Of a stretch of 64,000 nucleotides of DNA, positions 35,983 to 44,998 are shown one piece after another; position 1 is the stretch's first letter; each line of letters begins with the position of its first letter. The notes under the pieces are model-generated. The model was not told the origin of the DNA and did not search any database. It was given only the letters and a program-made list of their open reading frames with translations. The translations under genes and the position numbers were made by a program. Source of the DNA: G963668605 sp963668605 (GTDB taxonomy: Bacteria > Acidobacteriota > Terriglobia > Bryobacterales > Bryobacteraceae). The stretch lies in the NCBI GenBank assembly GCA_963668605.1, contig OY764903.1, positions 4,464,001 to 4,528,000 on the forward strand, written 5' to 3'.

Positions 35983-38958
35983 TTACTCAGGCCTGTATGC
36001 CTCGAGTTTGCGTTGCAGTTCCAGTCCGGCCGGCGCGACAGGGCCGCCCACCGATGCCGACCAGCGGACCAGGTTGTACAGCAGTTTCTCGGCCACGGGA
36101 TCTTTTTTCAGGTTCTCGAGCAGGCGCAGTGTGGAAAGGAGCATACGGCCCTTGCCGTGAGGGACATCGGCCATGTCCGCGCCCCACCACACTGCTCCCG
36201 GGCCCAGATAGTTCCAATCGATGTACCCGCCCTGACGCCAGTCAAAGCTGAGAGACCCCACGATAGGGGCCGCCTCAATACCTTCCAGCGTCTCGTTGGC
36301 GCAAACGTTCAAGTAGGTCTGACCCATGAAATCCCCAGCCGGCAAGCCGTCGAAAACCGGATGCGGGCGCACGCCGTGGTTCACCGGCACCCAACTGCCG
36401 CGGGCCGCGCGCAGACGCAACTTCAGAGGGAACAGCCCGGCTCGCAACAGGGGGTTCTCGGGGGCCTTGGCGGCGGTAGAGCCCTCGGGCCGCTCTCGCA
36501 GAGCTGGTGGCCGCAGGAAAACGGCGACACCGCCGCGCTCTACGTAATCCATTAACGCCACGTATCTTCGAAAGGCGGCCGCGTCGCGGGGCGCCTCCGC
36601 GGTCACGATCACCGGAGCGTTCCCGTTGCCGGTGAACTCCACGAAGCGAATCTGCCGCGTCTTGAGAAAGGCGGTAAGTTCCCCGCCGGGGTCGAACACG
36701 GCAAAGGGTTCCGGCGGCGCCAGATCCTTTTTGGTGAGGTGGAAAAACTCGTGCTCGTTTTCGTAATCGGCTCCGGCTTCCGTCCGCATCCGGACCCGCA
36801 CCTTGTGAACGCCCGATTGCGCCAACGGAGGCAATTGATTTTCGAGCACCGTAGAGATTCCGCCGGCGGCGGAGACATCCTTCTGGCCCTTGCTCACGAC
36901 CAGGCCGCCTGGCCCCAAAATCTCCCATTGCAGCCGGCCGCGAAGCGCATCCCGCTCATTGACCGATTGAATTTTGAGCCGCACCGGCTGACCTTCCCGC
37001 GCGTTGGGCGGATCGACCTGGACGGCAAGATAGAGCGGAGCTTGCACGCGCTTCACGGTGTGATAGCTCAACTTGATTTCGCGAAACAGATCGAGCAGGC
37101 CGGCGCCGACCACCCAGTCGCCGTCGGTGTAAGCGTGGAGGCAGTAGCCGCCGACGCGCGGGTTCAGCCGCAGCGCTTCGAGTTGCAGCCGGTTGCCCTC
37201 GGCCTGCACCCGTTGCGAAGCGCGGCACAGGGCGCCCACGTCGGGAAACAGGTCCTCCCACTTCATCTCACGCATGGCTTTTTCGAAGCCCCGGAGGAGA
37301 CGTCCCGTATAGCGGTAATCGGGGGTCAGCGGATTCCCTTTCGCCTGGTATTGCGCGAAATTGGCCGGAAGGTCCGGCAGGCCGCCATAGCCGACCTCGG
37401 AGACGAACACGAGCCCATTTGGCGCCAGCATTTGGCTTCGCCCGAGCATCTTAGCGTCAAAGCCCGGTTGGCCCAGGCGCGAATAGAAGTCATAGGTGCG
37501 GGGGGCCACCGGCGCCGGCAGATAGGAATGAATCTCGTTGATCGGCTCCGCCTCGTACGAATAAGGGGGATAGAGGTGGGCGCCCTCGGCCCACCCGCCC
37601 GATTCGTCGATCACGATCCGCGTGGGATCCAGTTCCCGCGCGAGCAACGACATTCCGCGTTTCAGCCGCGCCAGCCCGGGCCGCAGGATCTCGTTGAACA
37701 GTTCCCAATAAACGAGTGAAGGATGGTTGCGGTCGCGCAAAACCATCTCGCGGACTTCGGTGGAAATTCGCTGCTCCGTCTCCGGCGCCAACTGCGGCCA
37801 ATAGTTCATGCACTCGATCGGCGGCGCGCCGATCATCATGATGCCCATTTCGTCGGCAAGGTCCAGGATCATCGGAACGGGAGGCTTGCGCCAGGGCCGC
37901 AGGACGTTGAAACCAGCTTCTTTGGCCAACCGTATCTCCCGACGCACCACCTCCGCACTCTGCGGAAAAGCGAGTGTGTCCGGGTAAAATCCTTCCCAAA
38001 ACCCGGCTTTCACGAAGATTTTCCGGCCATTCAGGAAGTAGCTGTCGCCCCGCAACACGAATTCCCGCATGCCAAAGCGCTGCTCGACGGCATCGACGGC
38101 GAGGCCCCCGGAGTGGATGCCGGCCCGCAGCGTGTAAAGGTGCGGCTGCTCCGGCGACCACAACTTTGCGTTCGGAATCCGCACTTCCGCTTCAATAGAA
38201 TTGTTGCCGGGGCGCAAGACGGCCTCCCGCCGCGTGCCGGCCGCCACGCCCGTCACGGCGAACTCCAGAATTGTCTGCCGGCTCTTTCGGGAGTTATTCA
38301 CCACGGTGGCGCGGATCACCGCCCGCTGGTTGTGAATATCTGGCGCCACGAACACGTCGGAAAAGTAGGTTTCATTTGTGGCGATCAACTGGACGGATTG
38401 CCAGATACCGCCCGCGATGGCGCCCCGCCAGTGCGGCGTTTCGTTCGGTCCGATGCCGTCGAGATACGTGCCCTTTGTGAGAATTGGGCCCAGCACCCGC
38501 ACAGCGATGAAATTCTCTTCGCCAGGCCTGAGGAGGTCACCGACTGTAAGTTCAAAGGGCGTGTAGCCGCCCTCGTGATAACCGGCCGGCTGATCGTTGA
38601 TCCAGACCTCGGCGCGATAATTCACAGCGCCGAATTGCAGCCGCACGACCTGGTTCTTCCAAGTGGCCGGAACCAGCACGCGGCGCCCGTACCAGGCCGC
38701 GCCTTCGTAGTCCTGTTCAATGGTTTCCCAGCAACTGGGTACGTTGATCGACCTTTTGCCCTTCAACCCGTCAAATGTTTTCTGAACGTGCCACTTGGCC
38801 GCGCGGCCCTCGTTTCGCTGATCGAACACGATCTGCCATGCGCCATCGAGGCTGACGGTTTCCCGCGGCGCGGCCCGCAACGCCGTGCCGCACGCACAAG
38901 CGACAACAATCGTCAGCAACCGTGAATTGGCCAGTCCTATTCTCATCATGTTTTCCAT
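35983..38958 (-). CDS. Secreted glycoside hydrolase family 2 (beta-galactosidase/glucuronidase-like)
   Basis: 991 residues: signal peptide (LLTIVVACACGTALRAA), GH2 sugar-binding domain (SLDGAWQIVFD..., WYGRRVLVPATW), immunoglobulin-like beta-sandwich, then the TIM barrel with acid/base glutamate in YWELFNEI (near residue 425) and a probable nucleophile in FVSEVGYGG near 520. About 400 C-terminal residues form extra beta domains without a clear assignment. Specificity (galactoside, glucuronide, mannoside) cannot be assigned. ATG candidates are 38958, 38949 and 38946. It heads an operon with the TonB receptor, implying that released or larger glycans are taken up across the outer membrane. Confidence 0.88.
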   Translation of the reverse strand: MENMMRIGLANSRLLTIVVACACGTALRAAPRETVSLDGAWQIVFDQRNEGRAAKWHVQKTFDGLKGKRSINVPSCWETIEQDYEGAAWYGRRVLVPATWKNQVVRLQFGAVNYRAEVWINDQPAGYHEGGYTPFELTVGDLLRPGEENFIAVRVLGPILTKGTYLDGIGPNETPHWRGAIAGGIWQSVQLIATNETYFSDVFVAPDIHNQRAVIRATVVNNSRKSRQTILEFAVTGVAAGTRREAVLRPGNNSIEAEVRIPNAKLWSPEQPHLYTLRAGIHSGGLAVDAVEQRFGMREFVLRGDSYFLNGRKIFVKAGFWEGFYPDTLAFPQSAEVVRREIRLAKEAGFNVLRPWRKPPVPMILDLADEMGIMMIGAPPIECMNYWPQLAPETEQRISTEVREMVLRDRNHPSLVYWELFNEILRPGLARLKRGMSLLARELDPTRIVIDESGGWAEGAHLYPPYSYEAEPINEIHSYLPAPVAPRTYDFYSRLGQPGFDAKMLGRSQMLAPNGLVFVSEVGYGGLPDLPANFAQYQAKGNPLTPDYRYTGRLLRGFEKAMREMKWEDLFPDVGALCRASQRVQAEGNRLQLEALRLNPRVGGYCLHAYTDGDWVVGAGLLDLFREIKLSYHTVKRVQAPLYLAVQVDPPNAREGQPVRLKIQSVNERDALRGRLQWEILGPGGLVVSKGQKDVSAAGGISTVLENQLPPLAQSGVHKVRVRMRTEAGADYENEHEFFHLTKKDLAPPEPFAVFDPGGELTAFLKTRQIRFVEFTGNGNAPVIVTAEAPRDAAAFRRYVALMDYVERGGVAVFLRPPALRERPEGSTAAKAPENPLLRAGLFPLKLRLRAARGSWVPVNHGVRPHPVFDGLPAGDFMGQTYLNVCANETLEGIEAAPIVGSLSFDWRQGGYIDWNYLGPGAVWWGADMADVPHGKGRMLLSTLRLLENLKKDPVAEKLLYNLVRWSASVGGPVAPAGLELQRKLEAYRPE

Positions 38959-38991
38959 GTTTGGGGTCTTCTACGGTATACAGCAAATATA

Positions 38992-39082
38992 GATATACAT
39001 CATTTAACTGGGTTAGACAACAAATGTTTTGAGTGAGCTTTGTTTTGAGTGGGATTGACACGCGGCGCAGAGGTCGTAAAAT
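38992..39082. promoter_or_regulatory. Divergent promoter pair with a tandem operator between them
   Basis: Minus strand: TTGTCT (39020-39015), 17 nt, TATATC (38997-38992), pointing to the GH2-receptor operon. Plus strand: TTGACA (39055-39060), 16 nt, TAAAAT (39077-39082), pointing to the truncated signal-peptide ORF at 39113. Between them the 11-mer TGTTTTGAGTG occurs twice with a 16-nt period (39025-39035 and 39041-39051), a typical arrangement for a regulator binding directly upstream of both -35 elements. Confidence 0.55.
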
Positions 39083-39112
39083 TGGTATGTCCTTTGAGAG
39101 CGGGAGGAAGCG

Positions 39113-39214
39113 ATGTTGTCGCACTGCCGACTGCTGTCGATTTCATTACTGGCATCTGTTTGCCTGGCCACCGACCGCGTGCACGCCTCGATATCACGCA
39201 GGCTCTTGCGGTAA
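39113..39214 (+). pseudogene. Truncated ORF consisting of a signal peptide (remnant of a secreted-protein gene)
   Basis: 33 codons with ATG at 39113 behind an excellent GGAGGAAG ribosome-binding site and a near-consensus promoter. The peptide has a basic/polar start, the hydrophobic core LLSISLLASVCLA and a VHA signal-peptidase-like end, then eight residues and a stop. Downstream sequence in another frame stays open until about 39327, which would fit a frameshift in a longer secreted-protein gene. The product is unidentifiable; alternatively this is a short leader peptide. Confidence 0.4.
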
Positions 39215-39270
39215 GTCAACCGGGCAAAGGACATTGCCAGATACTGGTCCGGACAGGAGAAGCCACGCAA

Positions 39271-39320
39271 GTGAGATTTGCCGGACTGCGGCGTTATCAG
39301 GCGAATCCCCGCGTATTCGC
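39271..39320. repeat. Family B dispersed repeat, partial copy
   Basis: GTGAGATTTGCCGGACTGCGGCGTTATC...GCGAA resembles 32263-32300 and 43507-43542. This copy lacks the long GCGAAC/GTTCGC hairpin but ends in a shorter GCGAAT...ATTCGC pairing (39301-39306 with 39314-39319). Confidence 0.55.
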
Positions 39321-39435
39321 TACCTAATCCTCGGCGGCAAACGGAAGGCGAACTCCCCCGGCCAGGGACCGGTTGCGGGAAATGGGTTCCGCCCTCCGCG
39401 TGCCTCCATTACTACGTCGCGCACCCGCGAACTGG

Positions 39436-41493
39436 CTACATCCCCAACTCGGCAAGGATCGCCCCGGCGCCATAGATCTTCCGCAGAGCCTCGATAATTA
39501 CCTGGCTCGCAACGTGAACCGAGCGCGCATCCTTGTCAGTGTAAACAAAGCGATTGGGCAAACCTTCGAGGTTGCCATCGAATAGTATGCCGACAATCTC
39601 GCCCTTCGTGTTCACCGTGGGGCTGCCGGAGTTGCCGCCGTGCGTGTCGTTTGTGCTGACAAAATTGAACGGCGTCTTGGGGTCCAGCTTCGACTTCGCC
39701 TTGAGCCAGGATTCGGGCAGCTTGAACGGATCCTTGCCGGTCGCACGGGCGTAGAGACCCTCGATGTGAGTCGCATAAGGCGTCATCTTGCCGGAGGCCG
39801 ATTCGTAGCCGCGAACCGGGCCATAAGACAAGCGCAAAGTAAAGGTTGCGTCCGGGTACGACGCAGCGCCCAGTACAGCAAAACGCGCCTGCGCAATTCG
39901 CGCCGCACTGGAACGTTCGACGGATTCGACCTTGTCCTCGTACAGCTTGCGATACCGACGCGCCGGGCCATCGAGCGTGCGCAGCAAACGGATCATGCCA
40001 TCGTTCGAAGCGCGCACGGCTTCAGGGCTGGCCGCCAGACGCTTGCGCTCCGCGATGTCCCGCAACTTCGTGGCGCCGATGTACTCTTGGGCCGCCTTCA
40101 CCGGGCTCTTGCCGGCGAGCAGGGCGCGCACTGTGGGATCGTCCTTACCGAGTTGCTGTTCGAGAAAACCCAGATAGCTCGCGATCACCGCGCTCTCCAT
40201 CCCGATGTCGACCGGCGCCGCGCTGAACATGCTCTGTTCGAGCGAGGGCAGCGCGGTCTCGCGGAATTCCTTGAGCCGTTGCTCATTCGGTTTGTTCTTC
40301 TCTTCGGAGTAGCGGATGATGTCGCGAGCAATTTCCATCAGTTGCGAGCCGCGCACCGCTCCGCGCTCGAACAGCCAGTACTGCTTATAGAAAGCGGCGA
40401 ATTCCTTGTAGGAGTCCGCCACTTCGCGCCACAGATTTCCGTACGCGCGCGCCGTCTTCGCATCACGATTCACTCCCGTACGCAGGGCCGCTTCTTCCTG
40501 CTTCTTTCGCGCCATCAGTTGCTGGTCCTGAAGACCGCGCATGAATCCGCTGTAAGCTTTGGCGCTGTTCTGCTGGCTGTGCAGGTTCTTGCGCGACTCG
40601 CGAAGCTGTTCCGGGCCGAGCGCGCCATAGCTCTTAAGCGCATCGATCAGCGACTTGAGCCGCGCCTGAATCAGCGGATATGAGATGTCGCGGCTAAACT
40701 CCAACTCGGCGTATGTCGCGAGGCGGCCCGTCGTTCCAGGATGACCGGCGACGAAGGTCAATTCGCCATCCTTCACGCCATCCTTATTCCAGCGCAGGTA
40801 GTCGCTGACCTTGGCGGGAGCGCCGTTCTCATAGGCGCGGAAGAGCGCGAAATCGAGGCAGTAGCGCGGGTATGTAAAATTGTCGATATCGCCGCCGAAG
40901 GAGGCGATATCGGATTCGGGAGCGAACACAAGGCGCACGTCCGTGTATTTCTTGTATTGATACAAGTGATACTGGCCGCCCGCGTAAAGTGTCACCACAT
41001 CGCAGCGGTTGCCGGTCGCGGCGCTGCAATTCTTCTCGATCGACGAAGTCGCGGCGTTGCGCATGCGATTGGCCTCGGCCGGCGGCGTCGAGTCGCGCAC
41101 CCCGGCGTTGACCTTTGCCGTCACGTCTTCAATCTTCAACAAAACGTTGACTTCGAGGTCGGGGCACGCCCGTTCTTCACCGCGCGTCCGGGCATGAAAG
41201 CCTTGAGAGTAATAGTCATGGGCCTGGGAACTCAGTTTCTGGATGCAGTCCGCGCCGACATGGTGGTTGGTGAACAGGAGTCCTTGCGGAGAGATAAAGG
41301 AGCCCGATCCCCCATTATTGAAGCGCACGGAGGAGAGCCGCAGGTGGTCAAGAAAGGAGTTCGTGACAGTGAAATTGTGGTTTTTCTGGATCGCCGCCTG
41401 AGGAACCTGATTGAAAAGCCAGATGCCTTCGTCGGCGAGCAGCAGCGAATTCGCCAGCACGGTAGTGCTGAATAGGAGTAACGCTTTGTTCAT
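39436..41493 (-). CDS. S46 family dipeptidyl-peptidase (DPP7/DPP11-like)
   Basis: 685-residue exported serine exopeptidase that removes dipeptides from oligopeptide N-termini in the periplasm. A signal peptide (ALLLFSTTVLANSLLLADEG) is followed by a chymotrypsin-like fold with the catalytic His in LLFTNHHVGADCIQ near residue 75 and the nucleophile Ser in THGGNSGSPTVN near 630, separated by the helical domain typical of S46. The ATG at 41493 is chosen from the signal peptide; the frame happens to stay open upstream through the antisense of the next gene. S46 enzymes support growth on peptides as carbon source. Specificity (hydrophobic or acidic P1) not assigned. Confidence 0.93.
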   Translation of the reverse strand: MNKALLLFSTTVLANSLLLADEGIWLFNQVPQAAIQKNHNFTVTNSFLDHLRLSSVRFNNGGSGSFISPQGLLFTNHHVGADCIQKLSSQAHDYYSQGFHARTRGEERACPDLEVNVLLKIEDVTAKVNAGVRDSTPPAEANRMRNAATSSIEKNCSAATGNRCDVVTLYAGGQYHLYQYKKYTDVRLVFAPESDIASFGGDIDNFTYPRYCLDFALFRAYENGAPAKVSDYLRWNKDGVKDGELTFVAGHPGTTGRLATYAELEFSRDISYPLIQARLKSLIDALKSYGALGPEQLRESRKNLHSQQNSAKAYSGFMRGLQDQQLMARKKQEEAALRTGVNRDAKTARAYGNLWREVADSYKEFAAFYKQYWLFERGAVRGSQLMEIARDIIRYSEEKNKPNEQRLKEFRETALPSLEQSMFSAAPVDIGMESAVIASYLGFLEQQLGKDDPTVRALLAGKSPVKAAQEYIGATKLRDIAERKRLAASPEAVRASNDGMIRLLRTLDGPARRYRKLYEDKVESVERSSAARIAQARFAVLGAASYPDATFTLRLSYGPVRGYESASGKMTPYATHIEGLYARATGKDPFKLPESWLKAKSKLDPKTPFNFVSTNDTHGGNSGSPTVNTKGEIVGILFDGNLEGLPNRFVYTDKDARSVHVASQVIIEALRKIYGAGAILAELGM

Positions 41494-41601
41494 AAGAATT
41501 GAGGGTAATCCTCTCGCCGTTATTGTCGCGCATCCGGGTGGCAACGGTCTCGCATCTATCGTGATTACGAAATTTATGACGGTGTAACTATATGATACAA
41601 A

Positions 41602-41622
41602 ACTAGTTATTACATAATTAGT
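41602..41622. promoter_or_regulatory. Operator-like inverted repeat in an AT-rich divergent promoter region
   Basis: ACTAGTTAT-tac-ATAATTAGT: 9-nt arms with a single mismatch, in an AT-rich stretch (about 41560-41630) between the S46 peptidase and the ATP-grasp gene. Probably a binding site for a dimeric repressor or activator that controls one or both genes. Confidence 0.4.
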
Positions 41623-41688
41623 ACTACACTTGAGTTCACTTTTGCTGGGTGCTTGTGCGATACTGAGGGCAGAGATCGTTTCAAAGCC

Positions 41689-43044
41689 ATGACGCAGTTG
41701 GGCGAGGCAATAGCTCGCTATCACAAAATTATAGAATCTGAGCCCTACCGGGATATGGCGTGGGCCGACGCGTTGCGAGAGCGCATGCACCAACGGCGAT
41801 TGGTGTCGGGCGGTCGCCCGATCTGCCCGGTGCTCCGTCCGCATTTCATCTCGCGGCGGCAGTATCTCAATCTCTCGAAAGCGGCGGAGACGCTGTTCAG
41901 CGCGATCGACCGAGTGAAGCAGTTGGCGCTGTCCAACCCGGTTCTGATGACACGGATGGAGTTGTTGCCAGCGGAAAAGATGCTGGCGGCGGTGGATCCG
42001 GGCTACTCGCACCTTGCGGTCACGTCTCTGCTCGATACCCATTTGCATAACGGAGCGATGCACTTTGTCGGCTACAACGCCGACGCGCCGAGTGGTGTGG
42101 CGTACGGAGAAGCGCTCTCGGAATTGTTCCTCGAATGCCAGCCGGTGAAGGATTTTCGCAAGAAGTACACGCTCTCGAAGCTGGGCGGAACGAAGTTCCT
42201 GCTGCAGGCGTTGTTGAAAGCCTGGAAAGAGTTTGGCGGAAAACAGAAGCCGCGCATCGCGATTCTCGAATTCCGGCAACAGTTTCAGACCTCCGATTCG
42301 GGCGAACTGACGCTTTTGAAAGAGTTCTTCGAGCGCGAGGGCTACCAGACTGAAGTGGCCTCTCCGGACCAATTGGAGTACCGCAACGGCGCGCTTACCA
42401 AAGGCGATTTCCGCGTTGACCTGATCTACCGGCGTGTCCAGGTGGAAGAGTTTCTGATCCGCTTCGACTTGACGCACCCGCTGGTGCGCGCCTACCAGGA
42501 CCGCGCCATCTGCATGGTGAACAGCTTCCGCTCCGAGATGGCACAGAAGAAGGCGATCTTCGACCTGCTCACCGACGAGGCGATCACGTCGGGCTTCCCT
42601 GCCGTCGAGCGCAAAGCGATTCGCGATTTCATCCCCTGGACGCGCCTGGTCTCGAACCGCAAGACCAGCCACGGCGGGGAGAGCGTCGATCTGCCCGAGT
42701 TTATTTTGAAGAACCGTGAGACGCTGGTTCTGAAGCCGAACAACAGCTCAGGCGAACACCATTCCTTCAACGGCTGGGAAACCGATCCGGGCGGCTGGGA
42801 GCGGGCAATGAAGACCGCTCTACGAATCCCGTATGTGGTGCAGGCCAAAGTGGACCCGGTCACCGCGATCTTCCCCATAGCTGGATATTCCGGTCTCGAA
42901 ATGCGAGAGATGAACGTCGACGTGCACCCGCATGCCTATCTTGGCAAAGTGCAGGGTTGTTCGAGCTGGCTGGCGGCTGCCGCTCCGGCAGGCTTCACGA
43001 TGATTTCCGGAATCGCGCCCACCTACATCGTCGAGTCGAAGTAG
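41689..43044 (+). CDS. ATP-grasp-fold protein of unknown substrate (circularly permuted ATP-grasp / glutathionylspermidine synthase-like)
   Basis: ~451 residues. The C-terminal third carries segments typical of ATP-grasp ligases: ETLVLKPNNSSGEHHSF (phosphate-binding lysine and Gly/Ser-rich loop), a hydrophobic strand with YVVQAKVDP, and a late MNVDVHPHAYLGKVQGCSSW Asp/metal-binding-like region. The N-terminal two thirds have no recognised domain. The ATG at 41689 is preferred; an upstream TTG at 41653 is possible. No partner genes for peptide ligation are adjacent, so the ligand is unknown. Family assignment is by motif pattern only. Confidence 0.6.
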   Translation: MTQLGEAIARYHKIIESEPYRDMAWADALRERMHQRRLVSGGRPICPVLRPHFISRRQYLNLSKAAETLFSAIDRVKQLALSNPVLMTRMELLPAEKMLAAVDPGYSHLAVTSLLDTHLHNGAMHFVGYNADAPSGVAYGEALSELFLECQPVKDFRKKYTLSKLGGTKFLLQALLKAWKEFGGKQKPRIAILEFRQQFQTSDSGELTLLKEFFEREGYQTEVASPDQLEYRNGALTKGDFRVDLIYRRVQVEEFLIRFDLTHPLVRAYQDRAICMVNSFRSEMAQKKAIFDLLTDEAITSGFPAVERKAIRDFIPWTRLVSNRKTSHGGESVDLPEFILKNRETLVLKPNNSSGEHHSFNGWETDPGGWERAMKTALRIPYVVQAKVDPVTAIFPIAGYSGLEMREMNVDVHPHAYLGKVQGCSSWLAAAAPAGFTMISGIAPTYIVESK

Positions 43045-43072
43045 GGCCATTAGACGTGCCCCAAGCATCGCT

Positions 43073-43435
43073 CTACTTGCCGAAGACGATCATGCGCGCA
43101 GCGATCACTAGCAGAAACCCCGCATAGAGACGGCGGATCAACACCGGAGGCAGCGGCATAACCAGACGGGCGCCGAAGTAAGCCCCTACGAAGATGCCGA
43201 GCGCAATCAGCCCGGCGAACTTGATGTTGATGTGCCCGTTGCGGTAATATTCCAGCGCGCCGAGCAACCCCACCGGAGGAATCAACGCCGCCAGGCTGGT
43301 GCCGAGCGCTTCGAGTTCCTTCATTTTCACAATCAGCAGCAGCGCCGGAACGACAATCAGGCCGCCGCCGATACCGAACATCCCCGCGAACACGCCGGCC
43401 ACCAGGCCAATCAACAGAAGAGTAAGATAAATCAT
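43073..43435 (-). CDS. Small TauE/SafE (TSUP) family membrane protein, single repeat
   Basis: ~120 residues with four hydrophobic segments. FGIGGGLIVVPALLL is the signature of the sulfite exporter TauE/SafE superfamily. Typical members are ~250 residues with two such repeats; this one has a single repeat and may dimerise. A GTG start at 43462 would add nine residues. Role (anion or organosulfur export) is inferred from family only. Confidence 0.75.
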   Translation of the reverse strand: MIYLTLLLIGLVAGVFAGMFGIGGGLIVVPALLLIVKMKELEALGTSLAALIPPVGLLGALEYYRNGHINIKFAGLIALGIFVGAYFGARLVMPLPPVLIRRLYAGFLLVIAARMIVFGK

Positions 43436-43504
43436 TTCGCCCAAGAGTCTAGCAAATGCCACCCGCGCGTGTAATCCGAAATTGGTGGATGGGGTGCGCG
43501 ACAG

Positions 43505-43580
43505 AAGTGAGATCTACCGGCTGCCTCGTTGCCACGCGAACCGCCGGGGGGCGAACGCCCTCGTTCGCGGGCGACCTCCA
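43505..43580. repeat. Family B dispersed repeat with hairpin
   Basis: AGTGAGATCTACCGGCTGCC...CGTT and GCGAACCGCCGGGGGGCGAAC match the copies at 32.3 and 39.3 kb. The stem GCGAAC (43551-43556) / GTTCGC (43563-43568) forms the core hairpin. The rest of 43463-43654 contains no recognisable gene. Confidence 0.55.
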
Positions 43581-43654
43581 GGCCACCCATCCTGCGCTGA
43601 ATCATCGGCAACCGAGCCCTGCTTGATGCGCTGTCCGCCGGACCGCGAGCAGGC

Positions 43655-44026
43655 CTACGCGCTGGCGCCGCTGACGTACTTCGACAGCGCCTTCCAGCGC
43701 CACCCGCCGTTAAACTCGAGGCCGACGTGATACCTCAGGCCCGTCTGCCTGAGAGAGCGAACCCGCGCGGAGCTGTTGATGCCCAATTTTTCGGCTCGCA
43801 CGTTGATGTAACAGTTGGTATCAAGACGATCTGCCACGTCTACGCGAATCCCCGTCTCGGAAATGTCGATACAGCGGGCGTCCGCGAAATGGAAGCGTCC
43901 GTCGCAGTCTGTCCAGGAGAGCCGGATTCGCGTCTTCAACTCGAAGCGGGGATTGCGCCGTCTCTCTCTGTGTTGGGCTTCTAACACTGTCAGCCCATCA
44001 TGGGAGAGAACCGGATGCGCTGTCAA
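43655..44026 (-). CDS. PilZ-domain protein
   Basis: Up to 123 residues. PilZ signature: RRRNPRF (the RxxxR-type c-di-GMP-binding arginines) followed by IDISETGIRVD (D/NxSxxG motif) and the beta-barrel strand YHVGLEF. It likely binds cyclic di-GMP and modulates motility or envelope functions. The probable start TTG at 44026 overlaps the rapZ stop (TTGA); GTG at 43987 is an alternative that keeps the full PilZ domain. Confidence 0.82.
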   Translation of the reverse strand: MTAHPVLSHDGLTVLEAQHRERRRNPRFELKTRIRLSWTDCDGRFHFADARCIDISETGIRVDVADRLDTNCYINVRAEKLGINSSARVRSLRQTGLRYHVGLEFNGGWRWKALSKYVSGASA

Positions 44027-44913
44027 GTCTTTGTGATGTCGCGGTGCGTCCCCTTGACACGATACTTCGCACGCGAGAGGCGCTTGCGGATTTCGTCGGC
44101 GATCATCACGGAGCGATGGTGTCCGCCCGTGCAGCCGAACGCGATGGTGAGGTAGCTCTTGCCTTCGCGGATATAGTGCGGCAGCAGGTAAATCAGTAGC
44201 TCGGAGATCCGTTCGACAAATTCCACCGTCTGCGGGAAGGCGCGGATATAGCGCGCTACGCTCGGATGCCGCCCTGTCAGGTTCTTGAACTGCGGGATAT
44301 AGTTCGGGTTCGGCAGGAAGCGCACGTCGAAGACCAGATCGCTATCGGCCGGCACCCCGTGCCGGAAGCCGAAACTGGTCACGTAGACCACAATCTTCGA
44401 TTCGTCGCGCGTGCTGGAAAACTGCTCGCCGATCAGTTCGCGCAATTCGTGGACGTTGAACTTGGTCGAGTTAATCGTAATGTCGGCGAGCGCGCGGATC
44501 GGCTTGAGCGATTCCTTCTCGGTCTTGATGCTCTTGAGCACGCTGCGCTCCGCGCCCAGCGGGTGCGGACGGCGCGTCTCGCTGAAGCGGCGCACCAGCG
44601 TATCGTCGTCGGCTTCGAGGAATAGAAGTTTGACAGGGACACGGCGTTTGAGCTTGGCGAGCAGGGCCGGAAATTGTTGCAGCGCGCCACCTTCGCGAAT
44701 GTCGACAACCAGCGCGGCGCGCCGGATCTTAGGAGAATCGAAGGTCAGTTCGGCGAACTTCTGGATCAGGTCGAGGGGCAGATTGTCGACGGCGTAGTAA
44801 CCCAGATCTTCCAGGCTCTTGAGAACGGTGCCTTTGCCGGAGCCGCTCTGGCCCGTAATGATTACCAGTTCGGTCTGCTCATTCGGGGGAACGACAGGGG
44901 ACTTTTTCCGCAT
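44023..44913 (-). CDS. rapZ: RNase adapter / nucleotide-binding protein RapZ (YvcJ family)
   Basis: 296 residues. N-terminal P-loop ITGQSGSGKGT near residue 19 and Walker B-like segment; C-terminal domain with DVRFLPNPNY and the IAFGCTGGHHRSV motif near residue 245 that in E. coli binds GlcN6P. In Enterobacteria RapZ targets GlmZ to RNase E; in other phyla the function is less clear. It lies in the rpoN-hpf-rapZ cluster, but ptsN and hprK that usually lie between hpf and rapZ are missing. A GC-rich imperfect hairpin at about 44944-44971 separates it from hpf. Confidence 0.95.
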   Translation of the reverse strand: MRKKSPVVPPNEQTELVIITGQSGSGKGTVLKSLEDLGYYAVDNLPLDLIQKFAELTFDSPKIRRAALVVDIREGGALQQFPALLAKLKRRVPVKLLFLEADDDTLVRRFSETRRPHPLGAERSVLKSIKTEKESLKPIRALADITINSTKFNVHELRELIGEQFSSTRDESKIVVYVTSFGFRHGVPADSDLVFDVRFLPNPNYIPQFKNLTGRHPSVARYIRAFPQTVEFVERISELLIYLLPHYIREGKSYLTIAFGCTGGHHRSVMIADEIRKRLSRAKYRVKGTHRDITKT

Positions 44914-44998
44914 TCGTTGGTCCAGCTTTGTATTCTAGCGCAGCGCGGGGGCGGAGATTGGCCCGCCCCGCACTGTGGGTCCTGCAATGCTGAAGCTG

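Noticed and set aside
41494..42672. Upstream extension of the S46 peptidase frame to 1078 residues
   Set aside because: The extension is antisense to the ATP-grasp-like gene; the signal peptide at the 41493 start shows the true N-terminus.
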